From assembly GCA_963695195.1 (NCBI GenBank), contig CAVOGE010000007.1:1-64000 (forward strand): a stretch of DNA of 64,000 nt, given 5' to 3'. Made by a program: the position numbers and the translations under genes. The stretch comes from CF-167 sp963695195. GTDB taxonomy: Bacteria; Chloroflexota; Limnocylindria; QHBO01. Positions within the stretch are counted from its first letter, which is position 1, and every line of letters starts with the position of its first letter. This document shows, in pieces, positions 16,750 through 26,152 of the stretch. The notes under the pieces are model-generated. The model was given only the letters and a program-made list of their open reading frames with translations, searched no databases and was not told the origin of the DNA.

Positions 16750-18651
16750 CTATGCACCTGATTCTGAGTGCCGGACAGGGCGTTTCGCAACGATCTCGGC
16801 GAGGAGCCGCGACAGCTCGCCTTGGGCAAGGTCTCCCTCCGGAACCGCCTCCCCGAAGAGTGCGCGTTTCCGGTCCATCGTGGCGACCATGACCTCGTCG
16901 ATCGACCCGTCGTAGATCAGGCGGTGCCGGACCACCGTTTTGGTCTGGCCGGACCGATAGACGCGCGCGGTTGCTTGGTCCTCGGCAGCCGGGTTCCATT
17001 CGAGCGTGTAGTGGATGACCCGCGATCCCGCCTGCACGTTAAGGCCCACGCCGGCGGCCCTCGTGTTTAGGACGAGGACGGCTCCCCCTCGCACCGCACC
17101 GAAGTCGTCGATGATCCCCTGTCGCCGATCCACCGGCGTTTGCCCGTCAACGGCAAACGCGCGGGCGCCGAGGCTAGTGCCCACCGCAGCGACGATTTCT
17201 GCCGTGGGCCGTCGGAACCAACTGAAGACCACGACCTTCTCCCCCGTTGAGAGGTTTTCCTCGAGCATCTGAAGGGTCCGATCGAACTTGGCGCACGGAA
17301 GGGATGCGCCTCCGGGCCCGCCGACTGTTGGCCACGCGACGAACGAGCGCAGCCGGGAGATCACCGCGAGGACGGAGCCAGGAGTCGCCTCGTCGATGAT
17401 GCGGTCGTAGGCAGCCGCCTCTTCCTCGTACATCGCGAGGTGGACGTCCTGGGACAGGAGGTCCGGCATGTCGGCGGCGACGATCTCCAGGGGCCGCCTC
17501 AGCAGCAAGGGCCGCACTGCCGCGCGCAGGTCTGTCGGAGAAGTGCCCAGACCCCTCTCGAAGGCCGGCCGGGTCCCGAGATAGCCCGGCTCGACGAAGT
17601 CAGCAAGCGACCAAAGGTCCACAGGGCGATTCTCAAGCGGAGTGCCCGTGAGGAGAAGCGAGGCGGTGTGCCCAATGCGCCGAAGCTCCGATCGGACATG
17701 TCCGTCGGGGTTTCGAATCCGCTGGGCCTCGTCAACGATGAGGAGGTCCCACTTGAGCATCCCTAGGAGGCCGCTGTCGCGGGCAGCCGTCTCGTGGCTG
17801 GTCACGACTAGGTCGAGGTTGGCCTCGGTGATCGTCTTCGGGCTTCCAGCGCGAGACGAGCCGTGGTGCATGTAGAAGCGGAGATGCGGCGCGAATCGCA
17901 TGACCTCTCGCTTCCAGTTCTCGAGGAGGGTCGTAGGGACAGCGATCAGGGAGGGCGGGCGGCCGAGGAGCCTCCGTGCCGCCAGCAGCGCAATCGCCTG
18001 GATCGTCTTGCCCGAGCCCATGCCGTCGGCGAGGATTGAGCCGGCTCCCGATTCCGCGCGTGCGAAGAGCCAGCGGAAACCGGTCATCTGGAACGGGCGG
18101 AGCGTCTTGTCTAGCGGTGGGGGTGGCGCGACATCTGGACCGAGGCTCCACACGTCAGCATCGCTGAGGCGGTCGTCGACGAGGCTTGGTCCCATGGCCG
18201 CGTAGACGCGCTCCACTGAAACCGGTCCGTCGATGTCGCCAGCTGCTCGCCCCGTCAGGAGGGCTCGCAGTTGCCCTAGCGACTCGGTTTCGACTGGATG
18301 CCACTCGTGGCCGATGAGGACATGATCGTCTGCGAGGTCGAAAGCATGAGTCTGCTCGGCACTACGGGCGACGGGGCTTATGAGAAGCACACCGTCCACT
18401 GACTGCAGCTTTGCGAGCGCCGGTACGGCCGTGGGACGGAAGAGGACTCCCGCGCAGCTCTTCGCCGGCGATCGCGGAAGGCGCAGTCCTTGCATTTCGT
18501 GCGCCCCTCGCAGCGCGGCCACGATCTCCGCGGCCGCGATCGGTCGGAAACCGTCGTGGGTCGCCAGCACGACGCGGCCCCCTTCGATCCTGATCTCGCC
18601 GCTGCCCGAGGCGAGGGCGGCATGCGCGACGGTTTCCGGTGCATCAGCCAT
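16750..18651 (-). CDS. SNF2/SWI2-family DNA translocase (about 633 aa)
   Basis: Contains LRPFQMTGFRWLF, Walker A ADGMGSGKTIQAIALL (about 208-223), DEAQRIRNPDG, the SNF2-specific LTGTPLENRPVDLWSLADFV, and in the second RecA lobe NTRAAGVGLNVQAGSRVIHY with EDQATARVYRSGQ. The N-terminal 180 residues are beta-rich and unassigned. Start at ATG 18651 (MADAPETV) overlaps the Vsr stop; ATG 18666 is an alternative. It is the motor of the operon and probably moves along or remodels DNA for the ATPase and nuclease. Confidence 0.85.
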   Translation of the reverse strand: MADAPETVAHAALASGSGEIRIEGGRVVLATHDGFRPIAAAEIVAALRGAHEMQGLRLPRSPAKSCAGVLFRPTAVPALAKLQSVDGVLLISPVARSAEQTHAFDLADDHVLIGHEWHPVETESLGQLRALLTGRAAGDIDGPVSVERVYAAMGPSLVDDRLSDADVWSLGPDVAPPPPLDKTLRPFQMTGFRWLFARAESGAGSILADGMGSGKTIQAIALLAARRLLGRPPSLIAVPTTLLENWKREVMRFAPHLRFYMHHGSSRAGSPKTITEANLDLVVTSHETAARDSGLLGMLKWDLLIVDEAQRIRNPDGHVRSELRRIGHTASLLLTGTPLENRPVDLWSLADFVEPGYLGTRPAFERGLGTSPTDLRAAVRPLLLRRPLEIVAADMPDLLSQDVHLAMYEEEAAAYDRIIDEATPGSVLAVISRLRSFVAWPTVGGPGGASLPCAKFDRTLQMLEENLSTGEKVVVFSWFRRPTAEIVAAVGTSLGARAFAVDGQTPVDRRQGIIDDFGAVRGGAVLVLNTRAAGVGLNVQAGSRVIHYTLEWNPAAEDQATARVYRSGQTKTVVRHRLIYDGSIDEVMVATMDRKRALFGEAVPEGDLAQGELSRLLAEIVAKRPVRHSESGA

Positions 18652-19072
18652 GTGGGCCAGCTTCATGGGCGAGGCGCAATCGGTCGACAAGTTCGCCGAG
18701 GTGCGCCTCGTCGGTCTCGCACTCCCAGACCGTCAGCACGCTCCAATCCCGTGCCTCGAGTTCAGCGCGGACCCTTCCATCTCGCTCAACGTTCGAGCGG
18801 AACTTCGCCTCCCAGAACTCAATCCGCGATTTCGGCGTGTAGGCATACCGACAACCTGGGTGGCGGTGCCAGAAACAGCCGTTGACGAAGATCGCAGCGC
18901 GATAGCGCGCCATTACCACGTCGGGCGAGCCTTGCAGCGCGCGGACGTGGAGGCGATAGCGGAAGCCGTGGCTGTGAAGAAACCGCCGCACAGAAAGCTC
19001 GGCGGACGTGTTCTTATTTCGGATGCGCGACATCATGTGGCTCCGCGCGTCAGCCGCGACGATGTCTGCCAC
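18644..19072 (-). CDS. vsr: Very-short-patch repair (Vsr) endonuclease (142 aa)
   Basis: Vsr nicks DNA next to T:G mismatches left when 5-methylcytosine deaminates. Seen: MMSRIRNKNTSAELSVRRFL, LQGSPDVVMARYRAAIFVNG, CFWHRHPGC and PKSRIEFWEAK. With the GTG start at 19072 the residues fall at E25, D51, H69 and H71, which matches the catalytic and zinc-site numbering of E. coli Vsr. AAGG precedes the start. It overlaps the 3' end of the methyltransferase gene by 23 bp and the helicase start by 8 bp. In this context it may be a repair enzyme for the methylase or a nuclease effector. Confidence 0.92.
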   Translation of the reverse strand: MADIVAADARSHMMSRIRNKNTSAELSVRRFLHSHGFRYRLHVRALQGSPDVVMARYRAAIFVNGCFWHRHPGCRYAYTPKSRIEFWEAKFRSNVERDGRVRAELEARDWSVLTVWECETDEAHLGELVDRLRLAHEAGPHG

Positions 19073-20087
19073 GACGCTGCCTTCGTCCGTTCTGGATCGA
19101 TGCGGAGGTCTGCTCGATGAGAGCGCGTGCCAAGGTCTCGATGACCGGTACAACAACCGAGTTGCCAAACTGCCGATAGGCTTGCGTGTCGGAGACTGGG
19201 ATCGAGAACGTGTCCGGGAATCCCATGAGCCGCGCACACTCGCGTGGAGTGAGGCGCCTAGGGCGATCTCCGGCTTGGGTGACGAGGATCTCTGATCCGT
19301 CCTTGTGGTATCTCGCGCTCAATGTCCGCGCGACTGAGTCCTTGGTGACAAGCCCATACCCGAACCCATTGCCGGCTGCCCGGTGCTTCTCGGCGTAGGC
19401 CTGCAGGTATTCCCACAGGTTCTTGCTCAGGGTGTAGCGCGGCTCGACAAAACGTTCGAGGATGTCGCCGAGGACCGGCGCCGGGCCACCCGGAGGCTCT
19501 GGAAACTCATAGCGCTGCTTGGCGAATGTGTCCCCGTGCAGTCCGACGATGTACGTGCGCTCGCGGTGCTGAGGTACCCACGCGCGCGCGTCGACCACTC
19601 GCGCAGACAGGTTGTATCCCCGATCCTCGAGCGTGTTCCAGATCACCTGGAATGTCCGACCACCGTCGTGATGCCGCAAATGCTTCACGTTTTCGAGGAA
19701 GAGGATCTTGGGCGGTGCGAGCGCCTCGTCGATCAAGCGCACGATCTCGAAGAATAGGTTGCCGGTCTTCTTGTCCTCGAATCCGTGTGCTCGACCAAGG
19801 CTGAGTTTCTTGCTGACTCCCGCCAGGCTGAAGCTTTGGCATGGGAAGCCGGCGGCAAGCACGTCGTAGTCCGGCAGCCGCGAAACGCCGACCCCGTGGA
19901 TGTCTCGGACATCTTCGGACAGTCGCCGCCCATCCGCGCCGATGCGACCGAAGTTGGCCGAATACGTCTGCACTGCGAAGCGATCGAACTCCACGGTATA
20001 CACGCACCGGCCGCCCGCCGCTTCAAGCCCCATGCGGATGCCTCCGATTCCCGCAAATAGGTCTATGAACCGGAAGACAGGAGGCAT
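19050..20087 (-). CDS. C5-cytosine DNA methyltransferase (345 aa)
   Basis: All main C5-methylase motifs are present: I FIDLFAGIGGIRMGL (residues 7-21), IV GFPCQSFSLAG (catalytic Cys 83), VI ENVKHL, VIII QHRERTYIVG, IX RRLTPRECARLMGFP and X QFGNSVVVPVIETLA. The short target-recognition region (WEYLQAYAEKHRAAGNGFG) resembles Dcm/EcoRII-type enzymes. The ATG at 20087 has GAGG 5 nt upstream; the frame extends to 20210. Paired with Vsr and an EcoRII-N-like protein, it probably methylates a Dcm-like pentanucleotide; the exact site is inference. It is the first gene of the six-gene operon. Confidence 0.92.
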   Translation of the reverse strand: MPPVFRFIDLFAGIGGIRMGLEAAGGRCVYTVEFDRFAVQTYSANFGRIGADGRRLSEDVRDIHGVGVSRLPDYDVLAAGFPCQSFSLAGVSKKLSLGRAHGFEDKKTGNLFFEIVRLIDEALAPPKILFLENVKHLRHHDGGRTFQVIWNTLEDRGYNLSARVVDARAWVPQHRERTYIVGLHGDTFAKQRYEFPEPPGGPAPVLGDILERFVEPRYTLSKNLWEYLQAYAEKHRAAGNGFGYGLVTKDSVARTLSARYHKDGSEILVTQAGDRPRRLTPRECARLMGFPDTFSIPVSDTQAYRQFGNSVVVPVIETLARALIEQTSASIQNGRRQRRGRHRRG

Positions 20088-20480
20088 CTCGGCCTCAAGA
20101 TCCGGGAAGAGCGGCGCTACGAAACCGGTTGCTGAAGTCAGATGGGTAACCTCCAAGCCCGCCAGTTGGCCAACAACGGGACGGGCCATTGCGTTAAGAC
20201 GATCTTGCACTCGTCATTCTGCTGGCTATGCCGTCGTCTCGTGTGAGACGTCCAGCGACCCAGCTTCCAGACCGGCCTCTCGTGGCTTCCATCGTGCTCG
20301 CTCGATTCAACCCCTGCGCCGCGCCGTGGCTACTCTGTTGGCTCGGTTGTCGCGACCGATTCGACCCGTTCTGATGAGGCGGCTCGCCTCGACGACCGTC
20401 GGCCTTGCACTCATACAGAGCCGCGCCACCTGCCCTGTGCGGGCAATGGTCCACCGAGCCCTCTCCTGAATTGCGGTAGC
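20088..20480. other. Intergenic region upstream of the restriction operon
   Basis: About 390 bp between the methyltransferase start and the 3' end of the helicase-nuclease remnant. It should hold the restriction operon promoter. No clear hexamer pair, conserved frame or repeat is seen. Confidence 0.3.
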
Positions 20481-23400
20481 TCATACCCGACTTGGGCACA
20501 TACGCGCAAAGTCGCAGTAGCGACAGGCATCGGCTGACGGCGTCGCCGCAAAGTCACCCGATCGGATGCGCGCGGTGCGAGCCAGGATGTCGGCGCGGGC
20601 GGCGTCCAGCTGCTCATCGGTCCGGGTGGTGGACATCCGAGTGGCTGACTCGGTGAAGTAGAGCGTGACCCGCTCAGGCGTGCCGAGGCCGAGGGCATCG
20701 CGGCAGGCGAGGGCGTAGATCGACAGCTGCAGGCTCTCGTGGACGTCCTTCTGCGAGCTGATCCTGCCCGTCTTGTAGTCGATCACCTCGACGCGGCCGG
20801 AGGGAAGCCGGTCGATCCGGTCGATGGAGCCGGACACGACGACCGGCGCGCCGCCCGCCGGATCCTCGATGACGAGGTCGAACATCAGCTCCTCATGGCT
20901 GGCTTCGCCAATGCTTGCTGACTTCGCCGGTCCAGAAGTTCTCGAGCAGCTTGTTGACGCGGCGCTGGTACGCCTCCTCGGTCGTGCGATCGCCAAAGCC
21001 AGTGGGCACCCATCGGTCGCGGAAGAGGCGTTCGAGGTCGCCGCGAGTGGGCGGCGCTTCGCCGCGAGCGTGCCGTTCGCGACGCTCCTTGGTGAATGCC
21101 TCGAAGGCTGCGTGCGCCGTGCTACCGAATGCGAACGCGGCCACCGGCTTGTCCGGCGGCGGGATCTTGTAGAGGTAGCTGAACGCGTAGCGCAGCGGGC
21201 AGGTCTCGTAGGTCGAGTACGAGGAGTAGCTGAATTTCGGCGGCAGTGACGCGATCTCGAGGAGGTTCGCACCCGCTCCGGAGTCGCCGGCGATCTCCCG
21301 GAAGGTGAGCGGGTCCAGGCCGGCGGCACGCGCCTCATCGGCCGCCATCCCGGCCGACTGGCCGACGCGGGCCAGGTCATCTTCCAGAGCAGCTCGCGCC
21401 GCGCGGTCTCCGGATCGTTGCGGATCGGTGCCCTTCGAGCAGGCCCACCAGCTCGGTCGCGCGCAGGCGCAGCGCCAGGCGTCGCTCGCGCTTCGAGGGT
21501 AGCGGCATCACCTGTCGCAGCAGGGTCAGTGAGCTGTCCGGAGTCGCGCTCGTCGTCGGTGGTCGTTGCGGTTGTCCGGTCGCTCCGGTCGACGTGCCAG
21601 CTCGTCGGCGGCCCCCTCGAGGATCTCGTCGATGAAGAGCGAGGCCGCCTTCGCCGCCCCAGGCCCACCGTGCGTGGTCAGCATCAGGCGCTCCTGCGCC
21701 CGAGTGATGGCGACGTACAGCAGGCGGCGTTCCTCTTCCGTGTGGATGTCGTCGCCAGGCATCGGCTCGCGCAAGCAGCTCTGCCGGGAAGTAGCCACTC
21801 CAGCCCTCCTTCGTCGGCCACTCCCCTTCCAGGAGTGCCGGCACGAAGACGAGCGGGAACTCGAGGCCCTTGGCCTGGTAGAGCGTCATCAGCCGGACGC
21901 CCTCGACGTCGTCGGTCAGCTCGACGCTGGTCGGCAGCTCGCCGCCGGCCTGCTGGTAGGCGTCGAGGTAGTCGACGAACCCGCCCAGCGTGCCCTTCGG
22001 ATGGGCGTCTTGCCAGTCCGCGGCGAACCGCATGAAGCTCGCGATGTTCGTCACCATGCGGCTGGCGTCGGTCGTGTTGGCGGCGACCAGGTTCAGCACC
22101 TGGGCGGTCATCTCGAGGTAGCGCTCCAGGATCGTGAACGGCCCTTCGCGCCAGGTCTGCGGCTGGAGCTCTTGGATGGCTGCGAGGAGGCGACGCAGCT
22201 TGGCCACGGATTTCTGGCTCCGTCGTCGACAGCTGCGGCGGCCTCTTCACGGTCCGGGCTCCCGCCACCCTCGACGATCTGGTGGATCACGTCGATCAGG
22301 TGGCGCTTGTCGAACCGCGCCATGCGGGAGATGTGCAGGATCTCGAGGGCGTCGAGGCGCCACGGCCCGCGGTCATCATCCGCGTCAGGGCGACGTCGTC
22401 GTGCGGATCCGCGATGGCGCGCAGCGCCTGCTCGAGGTCGCGGATCTCCGGCGTCGCGAACAGGCTAGAGGCCGCCAACCACCGTGTACGGGATGTCCTC
22501 GTCGCGCAGCCGAGCCACGATCGCCTCGCGGTGCTTGTGCTTCCGGTACAGGACGGCGACGTCCGACCATTCCGGGTCCTCGCCAAGCCGATCCCGGATG
22601 GCATCGACGATGACCACCGCCTCGTCCTCCGGGCCGGCGCAGACCACCAGGTCGACCTCGGTCGCCCGTCCCGCGTTCGGTGCGCAGCCGCTTGTCCGGC
22701 TCGAAGCGCGTCTGGTTGCGACCGATGAGCCGGTTCGCCGCATCCAGCACGTGACCGCACCGACCGGAAGTTCTGCTCGATCCGCAGGCGAGGCGGCGGA
22801 CCTGGAGCGGGCTGCTTCGGGGTCGTGCGCTGGGAGCGCGGCTGAAGCGCCGGTCGAACTCGCTGAAGGCTGCGAAGCTGGCGCCGCGGAAGCGGTAGAT
22901 CGACTGGTCGTCGTCCCCGACCACCATGACGTTGTCGGGCCGATCCGGCGTGCGGCCGAGCAGCTCGATCAGCTCGATCTGCGCAATGTTCACGTCCTGG
23001 AACTCGTCCACCAGGATGTAGCGAACTGGCGCTGCCATCGGCGCAGGAGGTTGGGGCGGACCTTGAAGAGCTGCGTCACGGCGGCGATCTGCTCGCCGAA
23101 GTCGAGGGCGCCGCGCTTGACCAGCTCCACCTGGTAGGCGCGGTAGACGGTCGCGATCTCGGTCAGGCGCATCACCTCGAGCGCGGCACCGTCCTTGACG
23201 TAGGTGTCGGCCAGCTCGTCGATCTGCGGCGTGCTGCTCGGGCGGGATCTGGGTGCGGGCGGTCGCGGCTCCGCCCGTGCCACCGACGGCACGTCGCGCC
23301 TCGCGGTCCGCCGTCTTCTCGACCGCGTCCGGGTCGTAGGTGGCCTCTTCGCCGCGTTCTTCGGCACGCTCGTCGCGTCGCAGCTTCTCGTACGCCTTGC

Positions 23401-24074
23401 GCACCTCGCGCGGCGCGTTCAGGTTGCCCTGGGTCGCCAGGCGGGCGGCGGCATCGGGGTAGCTGCCGTATCGGTCTTCGAAGGCCTGCCGTTCGGTGGC
23501 GACGAAGGCCTCGAATTCGGCCGGGGTGACGAGCTCGTCCTTGGCGCGATTGATGAACTTGACGAACTCGGTGAGCGCCCAGTCGGTGCCGTGGTAGACG
23601 AGGCCGAGGGTCGGGCGCAGGTCGCGCAGGAGGAGCAGCTGCCCGACGCCGTCGAGCACGTCCGGGTGGGCCGGCAGACCCGCTTCGGCTGCCGATTCGG
23701 ACAGGATCCGATGGCAGAAGCTGTGGAAGTTGGCGACGGTGATCCGGGCCCGCGTCGCCGGGCCCACGGCCGCTTCGATCCGGTCCTGAAGCTCGCGCGC
23801 GGCCTTGACGTTGTAGGTGAGTACCAGGATCTGCTCGGGAAGCAGGCCATCCTTGTTGGCCAGCAGCCAGCGGACGCGCTCGACGATGACCCGCGTCTTG
23901 CCGGTGCCGGCACCGGCGATGACCACGGCGGGACCGTCGCCGTGCTCGACGATGCGTTGCTGCTCAGGGGTCAGCGGCGAGTCTTGGCGCTCGGAGGCAC
24001 GCGGGTGGGACTACGGCGATGGTGTGGGCTCCTTGAGCGTCAAGTCTACGGCTGCCTGGCAGCATCGACGTCAT
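20481..24074 (-). pseudogene. UvrD/AddAB-like helicase with C-terminal PD-(D/E)XK nuclease, multiply frameshifted
   Basis: Read across frames, this is one protein of about 1,190 residues. N-terminus: PLTPEQQRIVEHGDGPAVV then AGAGTGKTRVIVERV. Middle: HSFCHRIL, LVDEFQDVNIAQIELIELLG, GDDDQSIYRFRGAS, AVLYRKHKHREAI, TLYQAKGLEFPLVFVPALLEG and LLYVAITRAQERL. C-terminus: FSYSSYSTYETCPLRYAFSY, VIDYKTGRI and ACRYCDFARMCP. The nuclease Lys/Asp motif and the four Cys suggest an iron-sulfur AddB-type nuclease. Frames change near 23990, 23240, 23040, 22700, 22480, 22330, 22220, 21790, 21370 and 20910 without obvious loss of content. The ATG at 24074 has a strong GGGAGGAGACGGA leader. It is either a recent pseudogene or a run of sequencing indels. 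Confidence 0.85.
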
Positions 24075-24146
24075 TCCGTCTCCTCCCGAGAAGAACGGTG
24101 TCGGTCACGTCACGAACCCCAGGGAGAGTCCAAGACGAGTGAGTCA

Positions 24147-24485
24147 TCAGGTGTCGGCGCGGGCTCGCGCTGCCTGAACTCTGGCGAGGTCACTTGCAGC
24201 TTCGGCGTTCCCCCTGGCCGCCCATTCGCGCATGTCGGCCATCGTTGGGAAGCTGCGGATGAGAAGCATCTGTTCGCACCTGGGACAGGACCCGTCCGCG
24301 AGCTCGGCAAAGGCCTCCGTGTCGAGTTCCGTGAGGCTGCCACTCCAACCGCAGCTGCATCGGAAACGATCGTCGTCGCGGTTTGCGTAGTAGGAAGCGA
24401 TGCGAACTGAGCCGGAGTACACGAACTCCCGCGGAGGAACCGCTCCGGGATCCATCGGTCTAGGCAGATCTGAAGAGTGCCACAT
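24147..24485 (-). CDS. Small zinc-ribbon-like protein (112 aa)
   Basis: RFRCSCGWSGSLTELDTEAF followed by CPRCEQMLLIRSFP forms a plausible four-Cys zinc site (C.C...C..C), and a helical Ala-rich tail (REWAARGNAEAASDLARVQ) follows. ATG at 24485 has AGG about 10 nt upstream; a second ATG lies at 24455. It overlaps the end of the ARPP-1 gene by 26 bp, so it is the second gene of that operon. No function is recognised. Confidence 0.55.
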   Translation of the reverse strand: MWHSSDLPRPMDPGAVPPREFVYSGSVRIASYYANRDDDRFRCSCGWSGSLTELDTEAFAELADGSCPRCEQMLLIRSFPTMADMREWAARGNAEAASDLARVQAARARADT

Positions 24486-25465
24486 GGATCGCACGCCTGT
24501 CGTGGACCAGGGCCGTACCGACGACCTTCGGGGCGGCGAATCGGACGTCCGTACCGAGTCCGACCGAGCGGGTGACGGCCGCACCGACCAGCGCCGATGA
24601 CGCTCGGGTGAGCATGCGGTCCAGGGCGCCCGAATCGAGGCGGCGGTGCGCCGGGGTTGGCGAGTAGCCGGCGGCGATTGCGCGCTGCTGGTCGAACAGG
24701 GCGGACGCGGCGCTGGCGATCAGGCGTGGCCACTGGCGCTCCAGCGTCTCCACCGAGTCGAACAGGTCCAGGCCCACCAGCCGGTTGAACAGACCGATAG
24801 CCACGCCCCGGCTGCCGGCCGGCATCGGGAAGGCGCGCACGAAGTCATCCACGCTGACCTCCTCTCGCGCATAGACGTCATGCAGCGCCTGCGTCTGCGA
24901 GCTGACCGATGCGCGGGCCTGGCGGTGGCCGATCTCGCTCCAGATGGCACCCTGGTCGCGCGGCGCTGCTTTCGGGGGACAGGCGGCGCTGGCGAGTGAC
25001 CTGCTCGGCGACCATCGAGCGCATGAAGTAGTCGACCGTGCGACCGGCGGCGAACTGGCCACCGCGGTTCCATCGGCCATGCTCGAGACAGCTGACCGGG
25101 ATGGCCGTCCGCGCGGCGGCCTTGAGCAGGATCGACAGGTTGATGATGCGGTTCTGCGCGCCACCGATGATCGTGTCGCCGCCCAGGATGAGGACCGGCA
25201 TCGGTCCCGTGATGGCATCCACGCTCGGGACGGTCTGCTGCTCGGCTTCGGTGATCTGGAGGTCATCGGTCGCCGATGCCTGGTCGAGCGTCAGGTAGTC
25301 CGGCGCGTAGTTCTTGAGCTCCGATTCGAGGGCGATGACGGTCAGGCCGTCGCGCCACTGACTGACGATTGGTCGCGTGGCTGACAGCGCGCGACCGACC
25401 GCCTCGACCGCCGGCTTCGGGGTGGTTGAGTTGCGCGCCTTGGAGGGAGTTGCGGGATTGGGCAT
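24460..25465 (-). CDS. ARPP-1 family protein, one frameshift
   Basis: The N-terminal part reads LTVIALESELKNYAPDYLTL, LILGGDTIIGGAQNRIINLS and IPVSCLEHGRWNRG. These are the Y.TL, D/G.....GA.QNR.....L and PVSC.E.GRW motifs of the ARPP-1 domain, named for its link with ADP-ribosylglycohydrolases and Rhodanese-phosphatases. The C-terminal part continues in another frame (GAIWSEIGHRQARASVSSQT, FNRLVGLDLFDSVETLERQW). The frames join near 24965-24980 next to a run of five G, so an indel is likely. Full length about 330 residues. The exact activity of the family is not known; a role in NAD/ADP-ribose pathways is predicted. Confidence 0.75.
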
Positions 25466-25556
25466 GCCGTCATGGTCGTCGGAGCCGGTGACAGCTCAGG
25501 TGTCGTGATGGGGGTTGGTCGGGGTCGGCCTGGGCCGGTTGGGCCGCTCGCGTCCG

Positions 25557-25844
25557 GTCAGGCGTCTTCGTGCAGCACGACTGCACGACTGCACGGTTGC
25601 ATGAAAGGTCCTGACACCGGGGGCGGGATCGGTCGGGCCGCTCAGACCGGGTCGCTCGCGCTGTCAGGGGTCTTCGTGCAGCACGACTGCACGACTGCAC
25701 GACTGCACGGTTGCATGAAAGGTCCTGACACCGGGGGCGGGATCGGTCGGGCCGCTCAGACCGGGTCGCTCGCGCTGTCAGGGGTCTTCGTGCAGCACGA
25801 CTGCACGACTGCACGACTGCACGGTTGCATGAAAGGTCCTGACA
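25557..25844. repeat. Tandem array of three TGTCAGG-bounded hairpin elements (114-bp period)
   Basis: Copies at 25557-25616, 25662-25730 and 25776-25844 each begin (T)GTCAGG, carry TTCGTGCAGCAC then two or three 8-bp GACTGCAC units, and end GCATGAAAGGTCCTGACA. The ends are inverted repeats (TGTCAGG/CCTGACA, TTCGTGCA/TGCATGAA), so each can fold into a long imperfect hairpin. The 45-bp GC-rich spacers are identical between copies. Copy 1 has two GACTGCAC units, copies 2 and 3 have three. Single relatives occur at 42436-42502 and 49795-49847. Confidence 0.85.
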
Positions 25845-25934
25845 CGGAGAACAGCCCCTCCATCGGGCTCCTGCAAGGCCAACCGACCGCAAACGCGACA
25901 GAGAGCTGTCACGACCGTCCCCGACGATGTCGGC

Positions 25935-26123
25935 ATGACCGCCATCCCCTACCGCCAGTTCATCAACCGCAACCTGCCGCTGATGGAGCGGGGCTGCACC
26001 TCGAAGGCGCGATTCCTCAGCCGTCGCGAGGCTCGGAGCCTGGGGCGCCACGGCCGTCACCAGGATGGGCAGCTCCGCCCGTACCACTGCCGGCACTGCG
26101 ACTGGTGGCACCTCGGCCACTGA
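25935..26123 (+). CDS. Very small zinc-binding protein (62 aa)
   Basis: MTAIPYRQFINRNLPLMERG, then CTSKARFLSRREARSLGRH and RPYHCRHCDWWHLGH. The C....F.S..EA...........Y.C..C..WH.G pattern is a recurrent small zinc-ribbon family in bacteria and phages that helps in recognising it as a gene despite its size. It lies alone between the hairpin array and the nucleotidyltransferase pair. Role unknown. Confidence 0.6.
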   Translation: MTAIPYRQFINRNLPLMERGCTSKARFLSRREARSLGRHGRHQDGQLRPYHCRHCDWWHLGH

Positions 26124-26152
26124 CGCCAAGGGAGTCAACTACCATCGCCACC

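Noticed and set aside
15089..16999. Longer N-terminus of the MORC-like ATPase to 16999
   Set aside because: The extension is an Arg/Pro-rich antisense-like stretch overlapping the end of the SNF2 gene. The GTG at 16720 has a good ribosome binding site and puts the GHKL motif near the N-terminus.
25557..25844. CRISPR array
   Set aside because: Only three units with identical spacers and an internal hairpin, no variable spacers and no cas gene nearby.
25472..26152. Upstream extension of the nucleotidyltransferase frame through the tandem hairpin array
   Set aside because: The frame is open because the repeats have no stops; the translated repeats are identical CTTARLHGCMKGP-type units with no protein-like variation. 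The ATG at 26153 gives the normal family length.
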